A stretch of 64,000 bases of DNA from Vicinamibacterales bacterium (GTDB lineage: Bacteria; Acidobacteriota; Vicinamibacteria; Vicinamibacterales; UBA2999). The notes under the pieces were generated by a model. It ran no database searches, was not told the DNA's origin, and saw only the letters and a program-made list of their open reading frames with translations. Positions 44,569 to 53,038 of this stretch are shown here, in pieces (within the stretch, counting starts at the first letter, position 1; every line of letters begins with the position of its first letter). The stretch is from contig JAUXWO010000055.1 of the NCBI GenBank assembly GCA_030680175.1, forward strand, positions 1-64,000, given 5' to 3'. The position numbers and the translations under genes were made by a program.

Positions 44569-45876
44569 ATGACGTTCCGATCGCGTCTGCTGAGCATCCT
44601 GTTCTGGTCGGTCATTGCCGCGGCCTTCATCGGCCCCGGGACGGTGACGACCGCGGCGTCGGCCGGATCCTCCTTCGGCCTCACGCTGCTCTGGGCCCTC
44701 ACCTTCTCGACGATCGCGTGCCTCGTCCTCCAGGAGGCGGGCGCGCGGATCACGGTCGTCTCGGGGTACAACCTGGGGCAGGCCCTGGTGCGCCAATATG
44801 GCCACTCGGCGGCGCGCGCGGTGCCGGCGTTCGTGATGGGCGCCATCGTGCTGGGGTGTGCGGCCTACCAGGCCGGGAACATCCTCGGCGCCGTGGCGGG
44901 GCTTGAACTCGTGGCGGGCGTCTCGAGGCGCGTGCTGACGGCGGGGATCGGGCTTGTCGCGTTCGCGGTGCTGTGGCTGGGTTCGACGAAGGTCGTGGCC
45001 AATCTGCTCGGGATGGTGGTGGCCGTCCTGGGCGTCAGCTTCCTCTCGGCGGCCGTCGCGCTGCGGCCGCCGCTCGGTGCGCTGGTGAGCGGCAGCCTGG
45101 TGCCGTCGCTGCCCGATGGCGCCGGACTGCTCGTGCTCGCGCTCATCGGCACGACGGTGGTGCCCTATAACCTGTTTCTCGGGTCGGGTCTCAAGCATTC
45201 GCAGCAGATCGGAGAGATGCGCTTCGGCCTCGCCGTGGCCGTGATCCTCGGGGGCCTCATCTCCATGGGCATCCTCGTCGTCGGCACCGCCACCGAGGGC
45301 GCGTTCACGTATCCGGCGCTCGCGGCCGCACTCGAACACCGCGTCGGCGCCGCGGCGCCCTGGCTGCTCGGAATCGGACTCTTCGCGGCCGGGGTGTCAT
45401 CGGCCATCACGGCGCCCCTGGCGGCTGCGGTGACGGCGCGCAGCGTCCTCGCGTCGTCTGGCGAGCCCGGGCGATGGGCCGACGATGCGCCGCGCTATCG
45501 CCTGGTGTGGATCATGGTGCTGATGACCGGCGTGGCGTTCGGGATCGCGGAAGTCCAGCCGATCCCCGCCATCATCGCGGCGCAGGCGCTGAACGGCGTG
45601 GTTCTGCCGTTTGTGGCGGTCTTCCTGTTCATCGCCGTCAACGATCGTTCACTGATGGGCGACGCGGAGCTCAACCGCGGTCTCAAGAACGTCGTCATGG
45701 CCGCGGTCGTGTTCGTCACCCTGGTGCTCGGGGTGACGAGCGTCATGCGTGCGGCGGGCGGGGCGTTCGGCGTGGCCCTGCCGAGCGAGCGCACGTTGCT
45801 CGCGATGGCGGGCGTGGTCGCCGCGGCGATCGCCGTGCCGGTGGCGCGGGCGATCGCGCGACGGCGGGTCCTGTGA
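44569..45876 (+). CDS. NRAMP-like transporter lacking canonical metal ligands
   Basis: 435 residues, eleven or so membrane helices in the NRAMP (LeuT) fold. Helix 1 reads FIGPGTVTTAASAG where metal-transporting NRAMPs have the DPGN motif, so Asp becomes Gly and Asn becomes Thr. Helix 6 reads TVVPYNLFLGSGLKHS where the MPH(N) motif is expected, so Met and His become Val and Tyr. All four classical Mn/Fe-coordinating side chains are thus absent. The substrate is therefore open: another ion, or an organic solute released by the peptidases and hydantoinase of the operon. ATG 44569 follows the previous stop by six bases. Confidence 0.85.
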   Translation: MTFRSRLLSILFWSVIAAAFIGPGTVTTAASAGSSFGLTLLWALTFSTIACLVLQEAGARITVVSGYNLGQALVRQYGHSAARAVPAFVMGAIVLGCAAYQAGNILGAVAGLELVAGVSRRVLTAGIGLVAFAVLWLGSTKVVANLLGMVVAVLGVSFLSAAVALRPPLGALVSGSLVPSLPDGAGLLVLALIGTTVVPYNLFLGSGLKHSQQIGEMRFGLAVAVILGGLISMGILVVGTATEGAFTYPALAAALEHRVGAAAPWLLGIGLFAAGVSSAITAPLAAAVTARSVLASSGEPGRWADDAPRYRLVWIMVLMTGVAFGIAEVQPIPAIIAAQALNGVVLPFVAVFLFIAVNDRSLMGDAELNRGLKNVVMAAVVFVTLVLGVTSVMRAAGGAFGVALPSERTLLAMAGVVAAAIAVPVARAIARRRVL

Positions 45877-45922
45877 GGCCCGCCCGACACCTGTCTCATT
45901 CACCCGCGTCGAGGGGAGAGCG

Positions 45923-47146
45923 ATGCTGACGTTCTGGACCACGGCCACGCCCGAGGCCCGCCGGGCGCTCGTGGCCGCCTCCGGCGGCTGGCTGCTGAAC
46001 GCCTTCGACGTGATGCTGTACGCGCTCGTGCTCTCGGAGCTGATCGCGGCCTTCGGCATGAGCCTCGGCGTGGCGGGCCAGATTGGGTCGATCACGCTGC
46101 TGGCGTCCGCGGCCGGGGGAATCATCTTCGGCGTGATCGCCGACCGGTTGGGGCGCACGCGCGCGCTGGCGCTGTCGGTCGTCATGTATGCCGGATTCAC
46201 GGCCGCGTGCGGCTTCAGCCTCACGCTGACGCAGCTGGCCGTCTTTCGAGCGCTGCTGGGCCTGGGCATGGGCGGGGTGTGGGCGAGTGGCGCGTCACTC
46301 GTGTCGGAGACGTGGGCGCCCGCGCACCGGGGCAAGGCGCTCGGCCTGATGCAGAGTTGCTGGGCGCTCGGCTACGGGCTGGCGGCGATTGTCACGGCCA
46401 TCGTCCTTCCGACGCTCGGCTGGCGGGCGGTCTTCTTCGTGGGAGGGCTGCCGCTGCTGTTTGCGATCTGGGTCCGGCGTGCCGTGCCCGAGCCCGAGGC
46501 GTGGCGTCGTGCGGTCGCACACCCCGCCACCGGGGGGCAGGGGATCGGCCAGATCTTCCGCCGCCCGCTCCTTGGGCTGACCGTGGCGATCACGCTCATG
46601 AACGCGGCCACGATGTTTGCGTGGTGGGGGTTCAATCTGTGGATCCCCGCGTACCTGTCGTTGCCGGTCGAGCGCGGCGGCATCGGACTGTCCACGACGC
46701 ACATGTCGGTGCTCGTCGTCGCGATGCAGGCCGGCATGTGGCTCGGCTACGTCACGTTCGGCTTCGTCAGCGACGCCATCGGGCGCAAGCCCACGTATGT
46801 GGCGTATCTGGTCGCGGCCGCCGCGCTGATCCTCGCCTACGGCATCGCCCGCGATCCCTGGGTGCTGCTCGTGCTCGGGCCCTTTGTCGCGTTCTTCGGG
46901 ACCGGCTACTTCAGTGGGTTCGGCGCCATCACCGCCGAGATCTACCCGACGGCCATTCGGGCCACGGCGCAGGGATTCACCTACAACATCGGGCGGGTCG
47001 CGAGCGCGGTCGCCCCGTTTGCGGTGGGCCGTCTCGCCGACACGGCGGGGTTCGGGGCCTCGTTCACGATCACCGCACTCGCGTTCGCGACGGCCGCGCT
47101 GCTGTGGATCTGGATCCCGGAAACGCGCGGCCGCGAGGTCGGCTGA
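45923..47146 (+). CDS. MFS transporter (aromatic acid / sugar-acid type)
   Basis: 407 residues, twelve membrane helices. The helix 2-3 loop motif is GVIADRLGRTRAL and its second-half counterpart GFVSDAIGRKPTYV; helix 4 has FRALLGLGMGGVWASGASLVSE and helix 11 region has AEIYPTAIRATAQGFTYNIGR, the pattern of the aromatic-acid:H+ and sialate/organic-acid symporters. It is the last gene of the operon that begins with the receiver protein and probably imports a small product of extracellular hydrolysis. GAGGGGAGAG precedes the ATG. Confidence 0.9.
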   Translation: MLTFWTTATPEARRALVAASGGWLLNAFDVMLYALVLSELIAAFGMSLGVAGQIGSITLLASAAGGIIFGVIADRLGRTRALALSVVMYAGFTAACGFSLTLTQLAVFRALLGLGMGGVWASGASLVSETWAPAHRGKALGLMQSCWALGYGLAAIVTAIVLPTLGWRAVFFVGGLPLLFAIWVRRAVPEPEAWRRAVAHPATGGQGIGQIFRRPLLGLTVAITLMNAATMFAWWGFNLWIPAYLSLPVERGGIGLSTTHMSVLVVAMQAGMWLGYVTFGFVSDAIGRKPTYVAYLVAAAALILAYGIARDPWVLLVLGPFVAFFGTGYFSGFGAITAEIYPTAIRATAQGFTYNIGRVASAVAPFAVGRLADTAGFGASFTITALAFATAALLWIWIPETRGREVG

Positions 47147-47176
47147 CGGGCGAAGGCCTGCGGGGCCACCGCGGAA

Positions 47177-48328
47177 TCAGCAGGTCGCGCGCGCGACCCA
47201 CTCGCGGAAGAGCGAGTCGCTGACGGCGTAGCGCGGCCCGTCCTTCAGCAGGACATCCTGGCGCACGAGCGCGGCGAGCGCCGCCTGCACGGTGGACGCG
47301 CCCGGCAGGCGGTGGCGGACGCGCGCGCCGGCGGACAGGAGGCCGCGGCCCCCGTCGAGCACCGCGGCGCGGAGCACGGCGCGCTGCGCGAGCGTGAGCC
47401 GCTGCCACGCCGCCTCGAAGACGGTGTGCTGTTCGCCGAGCAGGCGCGTCAGCGTCACATGCAGATCCTCGAGCCCCGCCGTCCGCCGTCCCGCCGCCCT
47501 CACATCGTCCCACGTCTCGTGCGCGAGCCGCTGGACGTCGTAGGGGACATTGGCGCCCAGATCGACGATGGCCTCGCCGAGCCCGGCCTGGGGCCGCAGG
47601 CCGGACGCCGTGAAGCGGGCCTCGACGAAGGAGGCGAGCACGGCCGGATCGATCTTGTCGAGCCGCATCACGGGGCCGGCCTTGTAGAACGGCCGCCGCG
47701 GGCCGAGCATCCGGTCCATGACCGACGGCTCCGAGCCCGCGAAGACGTAGCCCACGGTGCGCTGGGTCTGCACGGCGGCGCGAAGCGCCTGCTCGACGCT
47801 CCCGCCGTCGAAGGCGGCGATGGCCTGGAACTCGTCGAGGGCGACGGCCACCTTCTGCCGGCGCGCGGCAGCGATGCGCCCGGGGAGCGCGAACACCTCC
47901 GCCGCGAGGCGCGCGGTATCGCGCGCGGTGCGCACGGCGGGGAACGCGAGCGACAGCCGAGGCTCCCCCGGCGGCACGCTCTCGAGCCGCAGTTCCGGTG
48001 TGACGGACCGGAACAGCTCGCCCACCCAGCGGCGCACCCGCGCGGCGGGCGTCTCCGCCTGCACGAGTGCCTGGGCGTAGGCTTCGAGGAAGCCGACGTA
48101 CGAACTGGAGGCCGCGACGGTGACCTCGACCGTGATGACACGCTGCCGCGCGAGCCGGTCCAGCACGTCGCGGATGAGCGACGACTTCCCGTAGCGGCGC
48201 GGCGAGATCAGGAAGACCTTCTGCCCGGCCTCGAGGTCGCGGACCAGGCGGTCGCGTTCCGCCTCCCGATTGGCGAAGGCGCCCGCGCCGGCGATCTCGC
48301 CATAGACGAACGGGTTCTCCTCTGCCAT
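47177..48328 (-). CDS. Archaeal-type AAA ATPase with C-terminal winged helix
   Basis: 383 residues. N-terminal NPFVYGEIAGAGAFANREAE, then Walker A SPRRYGKSSLI (near residue 45), Walker B VAVALDEFQAI (near residue 160), sensor 1 YVFAGSEPS, and a lid (AAVDLGANVPYDVQRLAHETW type). The C-terminal 90 residues look like a winged helix (LTLAQRAVLRAAVLDGG, GASTVQAALAALVRQDVL and DSLFREWV). This is the family of lone ATPases with a DUF-type helix common in archaea and patchy in bacteria, of unknown cellular role. A TATAAT box lies six bases before the ATG, and a CGTAAT/ATTACG palindrome lies just upstream, which suggests autoregulation. Confidence 0.85.
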   Translation of the reverse strand: MAEENPFVYGEIAGAGAFANREAERDRLVRDLEAGQKVFLISPRRYGKSSLIRDVLDRLARQRVITVEVTVAASSSYVGFLEAYAQALVQAETPAARVRRWVGELFRSVTPELRLESVPPGEPRLSLAFPAVRTARDTARLAAEVFALPGRIAAARRQKVAVALDEFQAIAAFDGGSVEQALRAAVQTQRTVGYVFAGSEPSVMDRMLGPRRPFYKAGPVMRLDKIDPAVLASFVEARFTASGLRPQAGLGEAIVDLGANVPYDVQRLAHETWDDVRAAGRRTAGLEDLHVTLTRLLGEQHTVFEAAWQRLTLAQRAVLRAAVLDGGRGLLSAGARVRHRLPGASTVQAALAALVRQDVLLKDGPRYAVSDSLFREWVARATC

Positions 48329-48410
48329 AACGTCATTATACGTAATGATTACGCAAGACGACGTAATCGAATCGCCGCGGCGGAATCCGTCCACGGGGGA
48401 TAATGGGGCC
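48329..48410. promoter_or_regulatory. Divergent promoters with a CGTAAT-G-ATTACG operator
   Basis: On the minus strand TATAAT (48335-48340) is six bases from the ATPase ATG. On the plus strand GATAAT (48399-48404) is six bases from the SDR ATG. Between them a perfect 13-bp dyad CGTAATGATTACG (48341-48353) abuts the ATPase -10 box, and another CGTAAT lies at 48362. The spacer is AT-rich compared with its surroundings. Confidence 0.6.
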
Positions 48411-49118
48411 ATGCAGATCAAGGATTCCACCGTGCTCGTCACCGGCGGCAGCGGCGGCATCGGCCGTGCGATCGCCGCCACGCTCGCCGCCGCGGGCGCG
48501 CGCGTCGCCATCACCGGCCGCGACCGCGCCAAGCTCGACGCGGCGGCCGCCGCCATCGGCGCCCATCCCATTCATGCCGACGTGTCGATCGAGGCCGACG
48601 TGCTGCGCACGATGGACGAGACGATCGCCGCACTCGGCCCGCTCGACGTGCTCGTCAACAATGCCGGGTTCGGCGTGTTCAAGCCGCTCGTGGAGATGGA
48701 CCGCGCCAGCTTCGAGGCCGTCTTTGCCACCAACGTCACCGGCGCGATGCTGATGGCGCGGGAAGCCGCGAAGCACTTCATTGCGCGGCAGCGCGGCAAC
48801 CTCGTGAACATCGCGTCCACATCGGCGCTGCGCGGCGCGCCGAACGGCACGGCCTACTACGCGAGCAAGTTCGCGCTGCGCGGCATGACCGAGTGCTGGC
48901 GCGCGGAGTTGCGCCCGCACAACATCCGCGTGTTCCTGGTGAACCCGAGCGAGGTGCTGACCGACTTCTCGGCGGCCGCCGGGCGCCCGCAGAAGGCCGC
49001 CAACGAGTCGAAGCTCGTGGGCGACGACATCGCCCACATGGTGAAGGCGATTCTCGAGATGCACGACCGCGGCTTCACGACGGAGCTGACGGTGTTTGCT
49101 ACCAATCCCCGGGATTGA
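48411..49118 (+). CDS. Short-chain dehydrogenase/reductase (3-oxoacyl-ACP reductase-like)
   Basis: 235 residues of a classical SDR. The Rossmann motif is LVTGGSGGIGRAIA (near residue 10), the central NNAGFG is present, and the catalytic Ser-Tyr-Lys set is in NIASTSALRG and TAYYASKFALRG. GRDR after the second strand suggests NADP(H) preference. The substrate is unknown. It is followed after 28 bases by mrpE, so it may be co-transcribed with the antiporter operon. A GATAAT box sits six bases before its ATG. Confidence 0.9.
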   Translation: MQIKDSTVLVTGGSGGIGRAIAATLAAAGARVAITGRDRAKLDAAAAAIGAHPIHADVSIEADVLRTMDETIAALGPLDVLVNNAGFGVFKPLVEMDRASFEAVFATNVTGAMLMAREAAKHFIARQRGNLVNIASTSALRGAPNGTAYYASKFALRGMTECWRAELRPHNIRVFLVNPSEVLTDFSAAAGRPQKAANESKLVGDDIAHMVKAILEMHDRGFTTELTVFATNPRD

Positions 49119-49146
49119 TCGACTACTCTGGCACCACGCGCCCCGT

Positions 49147-49686
49147 ATGGGAGTCGTCTTGCCGCTCGATGAACCGCGGTCTCCCCGGCCGGTCTCTCCG
49201 GTGCCGCGGCTCGTCGTGCGCGCGGCGGTGCTGGCTTCTGTCTGGTGGATCCTCACCGGCGGCGACGCCGGGTCCTGGGTCATCGGGGCGCCTGCCGTCC
49301 TGGCGGCCGCCGTCACGTCGGTCGCGCTCGGCCGGCCGGAGCGCTGGCGCGTCAGCCCCGCCGGCGTCGCGCGTTTCCTGCCGTTCTTTGCCTGGCATGC
49401 GCTGATCGGAAGCATCGACGTGGCGTATCGGGCGCTCCATCCCCGCCTGCCCATCGCGCCCTCCTTCGAGCACTACGAGATCCGGCTCCCCGACGAGGGT
49501 CCGTCGCGCGTGCTGTTCGTCAACGTGGTGAGCCTGCTGCCCGGCACGTTGAGCGCGGACCTCGAAGGCGACGCACTCACCGTCCATGGGCTCATCGGCG
49601 GAACCGGCACGATCGACCGGGTGAAGGCGTTGGAGGTCAGGATTGCCGCGATCTTCGATTGCGACCTGTCCGAGGGCGACCGATGA
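49147..49686 (+). CDS. mrpE: Mrp-type cation/proton antiporter subunit E
   Basis: 179 residues with two N-terminal membrane helices (about 18-36 and 40-62) and the soluble PhaE/MrpE tail containing FEHYEIRLP and SLLPGTLSADLEGDALTVHGL, the family signature. It is required for assembly of Mrp antiporters. I chose ATG 49147 because the longer frame overlaps the SDR gene. mrpF starts 22 bases downstream. Confidence 0.9.
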   Translation: MGVVLPLDEPRSPRPVSPVPRLVVRAAVLASVWWILTGGDAGSWVIGAPAVLAAAVTSVALGRPERWRVSPAGVARFLPFFAWHALIGSIDVAYRALHPRLPIAPSFEHYEIRLPDEGPSRVLFVNVVSLLPGTLSADLEGDALTVHGLIGGTGTIDRVKALEVRIAAIFDCDLSEGDR

Positions 49687-49708
49687 CGCCCGCATGGGGA
49701 GACGGTCG

Positions 49709-49999
49709 ATGAACGACTGGACCGCGGCGCTCGCGCTGTTCCTCCTGCTGAACCTCGTCGCGGGGCTCGCCAGGGTGTGGCGCGGGCCGACACCCGCGGA
49801 CCGCATCCTGGCGGCGCAGCTGTTCGGCACGACCGGCGTCGCGATCATGGCGCTGCTGGCCGACGCGCTCGACATCACGTCGCTTCGTGACGTGGCGCTG
49901 GTGCTCGCGGCGCTCGCGGCGGTCGCCATGGTGGTGTTCGTTCGCCGTGTCTGGACCGGGCAGCCCGATCCCGAGGAGGCGGCCGATGCCGGTCGTTGA
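49709..49999 (+). CDS. mrpF: Mrp-type antiporter subunit F
   Basis: 96 residues, three membrane helices, with the family signature RVWRGPTPADRILAAQLFGT and a conserved Asp in LADALDI. Small structural subunit. ATG 49709 is the only start that avoids the upstream out-of-frame stop. Its end overlaps the start of mrpG. Confidence 0.9.
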   Translation: MNDWTAALALFLLLNLVAGLARVWRGPTPADRILAAQLFGTTGVAIMALLADALDITSLRDVALVLAALAAVAMVVFVRRVWTGQPDPEEAADAGR

Positions 50000-50288
50000 C
50001 CTCCTCGCGCTCGTGCTGATGCTGACAGGCGCCGCCTTCTTCTTCGCCGGCACCGTCGGCCTCCTGCGGTTTCCCGACGTGTACTGCCGGCTGCATGCGC
50101 TCACCAAGGTGGACAACCTCGGCCTCGGCTTCGTGCTGGCCGGCCTTGCGCTGCGATCCGGCTTGCTGACCGTGGCGCTGAAGCTGCTCCTCATCTGGCT
50201 GCTGGTGCTGCTGGCGAGCACCACGGCGTGTCATCTCAGCGCCCGCGCCGCCCGGCATCTGGGCGTGGAGCCCTGGCGTCGCGCATGA
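49986..50288 (+). CDS. mrpG: Mrp-type antiporter subunit G
   Basis: 100 residues, three membrane helices; signature FFFAGTVGLLRFPDVYCRLHALTK, followed by DNLGLGFVLAGLAL. It overlaps mrpF by 14 bases and mrpB by 4, showing tight translational coupling. Confidence 0.92.
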   Translation: MPVVDLLALVLMLTGAAFFFAGTVGLLRFPDVYCRLHALTKVDNLGLGFVLAGLALRSGLLTVALKLLLIWLLVLLASTTACHLSARAARHLGVEPWRRA

Positions 50289-51238
50289 CGGCCATCCTCT
50301 GGGCGTTCGACGTCGTGCTGGCCGTGACGCTCGTCGCGCTGGCCGCGGGCGTGCTCGCCACCGCCAGCCTGTTCCGCTCCATCGTGCTCTTCATCGTGTT
50401 TGGGCTGACGATGTCCATCGCCTGGGCGCGCCTGGACGCGGTCGACCTCGGACTCGTCGAGGCCGCCGTCGGCGCGGGGCTGACCGGGGCGCTGTTGCTG
50501 AACACGCTGGGCCACATGCGCTCGCAGGCCGAGTTCACGCCGGAGCCATCGCACGGGCCGGGTGGCCGCCTCGCGCTGGCGCTGGCGGCGGGCACGGCAG
50601 GTCTCGCGATCGGCGCGGCCGTGTGGGCGTGGCCGGACGCGTTCGCCGGGCTCGGCGACCGCGTGGACACCCATCTCGCCGAGAGCGGCGCGCAGAACCC
50701 GGTGACGGCCGTGCTGCTGAACTTCCGCGCCTACGACACGCTGCTCGAGATCGGCGTGCTCGTGGTCGCGGTCGTGGCGGTGTGGGCGCTCTCCCCGATG
50801 CGCGGGCGGGTCCTCGATGCCGATCCGCCGGGCCTCGTGCTGGCGGGCTTCGTCCACCTGCTGGTGCCCGTGGTGGTGCTCGTCGCGGGCTACCTGCTGT
50901 GGATGGGCACCGACGCGCCGGGCGGCGCCTTCCAGGCGGGTGCGGTGCTTGCCGCGGCAGGGGTCCTGCTGCTCATCACCGGGCGTGTCGCGCCGCCGCA
51001 ACTCCAGGCGATCGTCGAGCGGGGCGCCGTCGTGCTCGGACTCGTGGCCTTTCTGGCCGTGGGGGTGGCCGTGATGGCCGGCGGGCACGCGTTTCTGGAA
51101 CTGCCCGATGCGTGGGCGACAACGCTCATCCTCCTGCTCGAATCGCTGCTCACGATCTCGATTGCGATCGTGCTCGTGATCCTCTTCGCCGGCGGGCGTA
51201 CCGACGCGGCGCACCCTCCGGAGGACGCGGCGCCATGA
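50285..51238 (+). CDS. Mrp subunit B fused to MbhD/MbhE-type (MrpA C-terminal) domains
   Basis: 317 residues. The first 75 residues are a DUF4040/MbhD-like unit (FGLTMSIAWARLDAVDLGLV, EAAVGAGLTGALLLNTLG). The middle (about 130-175) is MbhE-like (ESGAQNPVTAVLLNFRAYDT, LLEIGVLVVAVVAVWAL). The last 140 residues are MnhB (VPVVVLVAGYLLWMGTDAPG, GGAFQAGAVLAA). In classical Mrp systems the first two units form the C-terminus of the large MrpA. Here they are joined to MrpB instead, and no full-length MrpA is present. The gene overlaps both neighbours by 4 bases. Confidence 0.88.
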   Translation: MTAILWAFDVVLAVTLVALAAGVLATASLFRSIVLFIVFGLTMSIAWARLDAVDLGLVEAAVGAGLTGALLLNTLGHMRSQAEFTPEPSHGPGGRLALALAAGTAGLAIGAAVWAWPDAFAGLGDRVDTHLAESGAQNPVTAVLLNFRAYDTLLEIGVLVVAVVAVWALSPMRGRVLDADPPGLVLAGFVHLLVPVVVLVAGYLLWMGTDAPGGAFQAGAVLAAAGVLLLITGRVAPPQLQAIVERGAVVLGLVAFLAVGVAVMAGGHAFLELPDAWATTLILLLESLLTISIAIVLVILFAGGRTDAAHPPEDAAP

Positions 51239-51558
51239 CGCTCACCCTCTGGTACGCGTTGACGGGCGTGGCGCTGCTGGTCGTCGGCGTCTACGGCCTC
51301 GTGTCGCGCGTCCACGTCCTTCGCCAGATCATGGCCGTCAACATCGTGGGCGCGGGTGTGTTCCTGGTGCTGGTGGCCGGTGCGCACAGGCGGCCGTCCG
51401 GCGCCATCGATCCCGTGCCCCACGCGATGGTGCTCACCGGGATCGTCGTCGCGGTGAGCGCCACGGCCGTGGCCCTGGCGTTCGCCCGGCGCCTGCGCGC
51501 GGACGCGGACGAGCGCACCGATGGCGCGGCGCGAGAGGACGAGGCCCGTGCCGGCTGA
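51235..51558 (+). CDS. mrpC: Mrp-type antiporter subunit C (NuoK-like)
   Basis: 107 residues, three membrane helices, NuoK-like signature (VLRQIMAVNIVGAGVFLVLVA, then PVPHAMVLTGIVVAVSATAVAL). The tail is highly charged (RADADERTDGAAREDEARAG) and is encoded in the region that overlaps the next gene's start. Confidence 0.9.
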   Translation: MTLTLWYALTGVALLVVGVYGLVSRVHVLRQIMAVNIVGAGVFLVLVAGAHRRPSGAIDPVPHAMVLTGIVVAVSATAVALAFARRLRADADERTDGAAREDEARAG

Positions 51559-53038
51559 CGCGCCCTGGATCGTCTGGACGGTGGTGCTGCCGCTCCTGGC
51601 CGCGCCGGTCGCGTTCGTGCTCGGCCGCCGGGGTCTGGCCCCGTTCGCGGCCGCCTCCTCGCTGGGCGTGGCCGCATCCGTGGCCGCGCTCGCCTGGCAG
51701 GTGGCGGCACAGGGCGTGCAACGGCACCGGCTCGGCGGATGGGGCGCGCCACTCGGCATCGAACTCCACGCTGACGGCCTGAGCGTGCTGATGCTCGTGA
51801 TGACGGCCGTGACCGGCGTCGTGGTCAGCCTGCATGCGCACGGAACCTTCGGGCTGGGGGGGCACGAGACGCGCGAGCCGTCGGGCCGTGCGCGCTTCTG
51901 GCCGCTCTGGCTGTTTCTCTGGGGCGGCCTGAACGCCGTGTTCCTCTCGGCGGATCTCTTCAACCTCTTTGTGTCGCTCGAGCTGGTGACCCTGTCCGCG
52001 GTGGCGCTTGTGGCGCTGGCCGCCACGAGGGTTGCCGTGGCGGCGGCCCTGCAGTACCTGCTGGCCGCGATGCTCGGATCGTTGCTGTATCTGCTCGGGG
52101 TGGCGCTCGTGTACGCGACCGAAGGCACACTGAGCCTCGACGAGCTCGCCCGGGGCGCTCCGCATGCGTCAGTGGCCCCCCCGGCTCTGGCGCTCCTGAC
52201 GATCGGCCTGGCGCTCAAGACGGCGCTCTTCCCCCTGCACTTCTGGCTGCCCCCAGCGCATGCGAACGCGCCCACGCCCGTCAGCGCGTTGCTGTCGGGG
52301 CTGGTCGTCAAGGCGTCGTTCTACGTGCTGTGGCGGCTGTGGTTCCAGGCGTTCCCGGGGGTGGCGCCCTTTGAGGCGAGCATGCTGCTGGCCGTGCTCG
52401 GGACCGGGGCAATCGTCTGGGGATCCGTGCAGGCGCTCCAGGCCACGCGCCTCAAATCGCTCGTGGCCTACTCCACCGTCGCGCAACTCGGTTATCTCTT
52501 CCTGGTGTTTCCACTGGTCGGCGGGCCTGGTGGCCTGGCGGCGTGGCAGGCGTGCGCGGTGTTTGCCGTCTCGCACGCGTTCGCCAAGGCGGCGTTCTTC
52601 ATGGCTGCGGGCAACATCCGTCTGGCGGCCGGCCACGATCGCATCGCAGATCTGGATGGGATCGGCGCGCGCCTCCCCCGGTCCTTCTTCGCGGTGGGCC
52701 TTGCGAGCGTCGCCTTGATGGGGCTGCCGCCGAGCGGGACGTTCGTGGCGAAGTGGATGATGATGCGCGCCGCGCTCGAGTCGGGGCAGGCCTGGCTGAT
52801 GGTCGTCATGCTGCTCGGCGGGCTGTTCTCGGCCGGGTACTGCTTCCGCGTGCTGGCGCGCGCCTTCACGCCCCCGACCGACACGCCCCTGCAGCCCGTG
52901 CCTGGTTCGCTCGACGCCGCGGCGCTGGCGCTGGCCGTCATCGCGCTCGCCACGGGGCTGTTCGTCGCGCCCGCGCTGGACCTGCTGGCGATCGGGGCGC
53001 CGGATGTTGCCGGCCTGGGGCAGGACGGGCCGCGATGA
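51548..53038 (+). CDS. Mrp-type antiporter-like subunit D, first copy
   Basis: 496 residues, fourteen or so membrane helices of the NuoL/M/N family. The conserved helix-5 Glu is present (NLFVSLELVTLSAVALV), the helix-7 Lys is in LALKTALFPLHFWLPPAHA and the helix-8 Lys in VKASFYVLWRL, with a further Lys in TRLKSLVAYSTVAQLG. It should conduct protons or Na+. GTG start with GAGGACGAGG upstream, overlapping mrpC by 11 bases. Confidence 0.9.
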   Translation: MPADAPWIVWTVVLPLLAAPVAFVLGRRGLAPFAAASSLGVAASVAALAWQVAAQGVQRHRLGGWGAPLGIELHADGLSVLMLVMTAVTGVVVSLHAHGTFGLGGHETREPSGRARFWPLWLFLWGGLNAVFLSADLFNLFVSLELVTLSAVALVALAATRVAVAAALQYLLAAMLGSLLYLLGVALVYATEGTLSLDELARGAPHASVAPPALALLTIGLALKTALFPLHFWLPPAHANAPTPVSALLSGLVVKASFYVLWRLWFQAFPGVAPFEASMLLAVLGTGAIVWGSVQALQATRLKSLVAYSTVAQLGYLFLVFPLVGGPGGLAAWQACAVFAVSHAFAKAAFFMAAGNIRLAAGHDRIADLDGIGARLPRSFFAVGLASVALMGLPPSGTFVAKWMMMRAALESGQAWLMVVMLLGGLFSAGYCFRVLARAFTPPTDTPLQPVPGSLDAAALALAVIALATGLFVAPALDLLAIGAPDVAGLGQDGPR

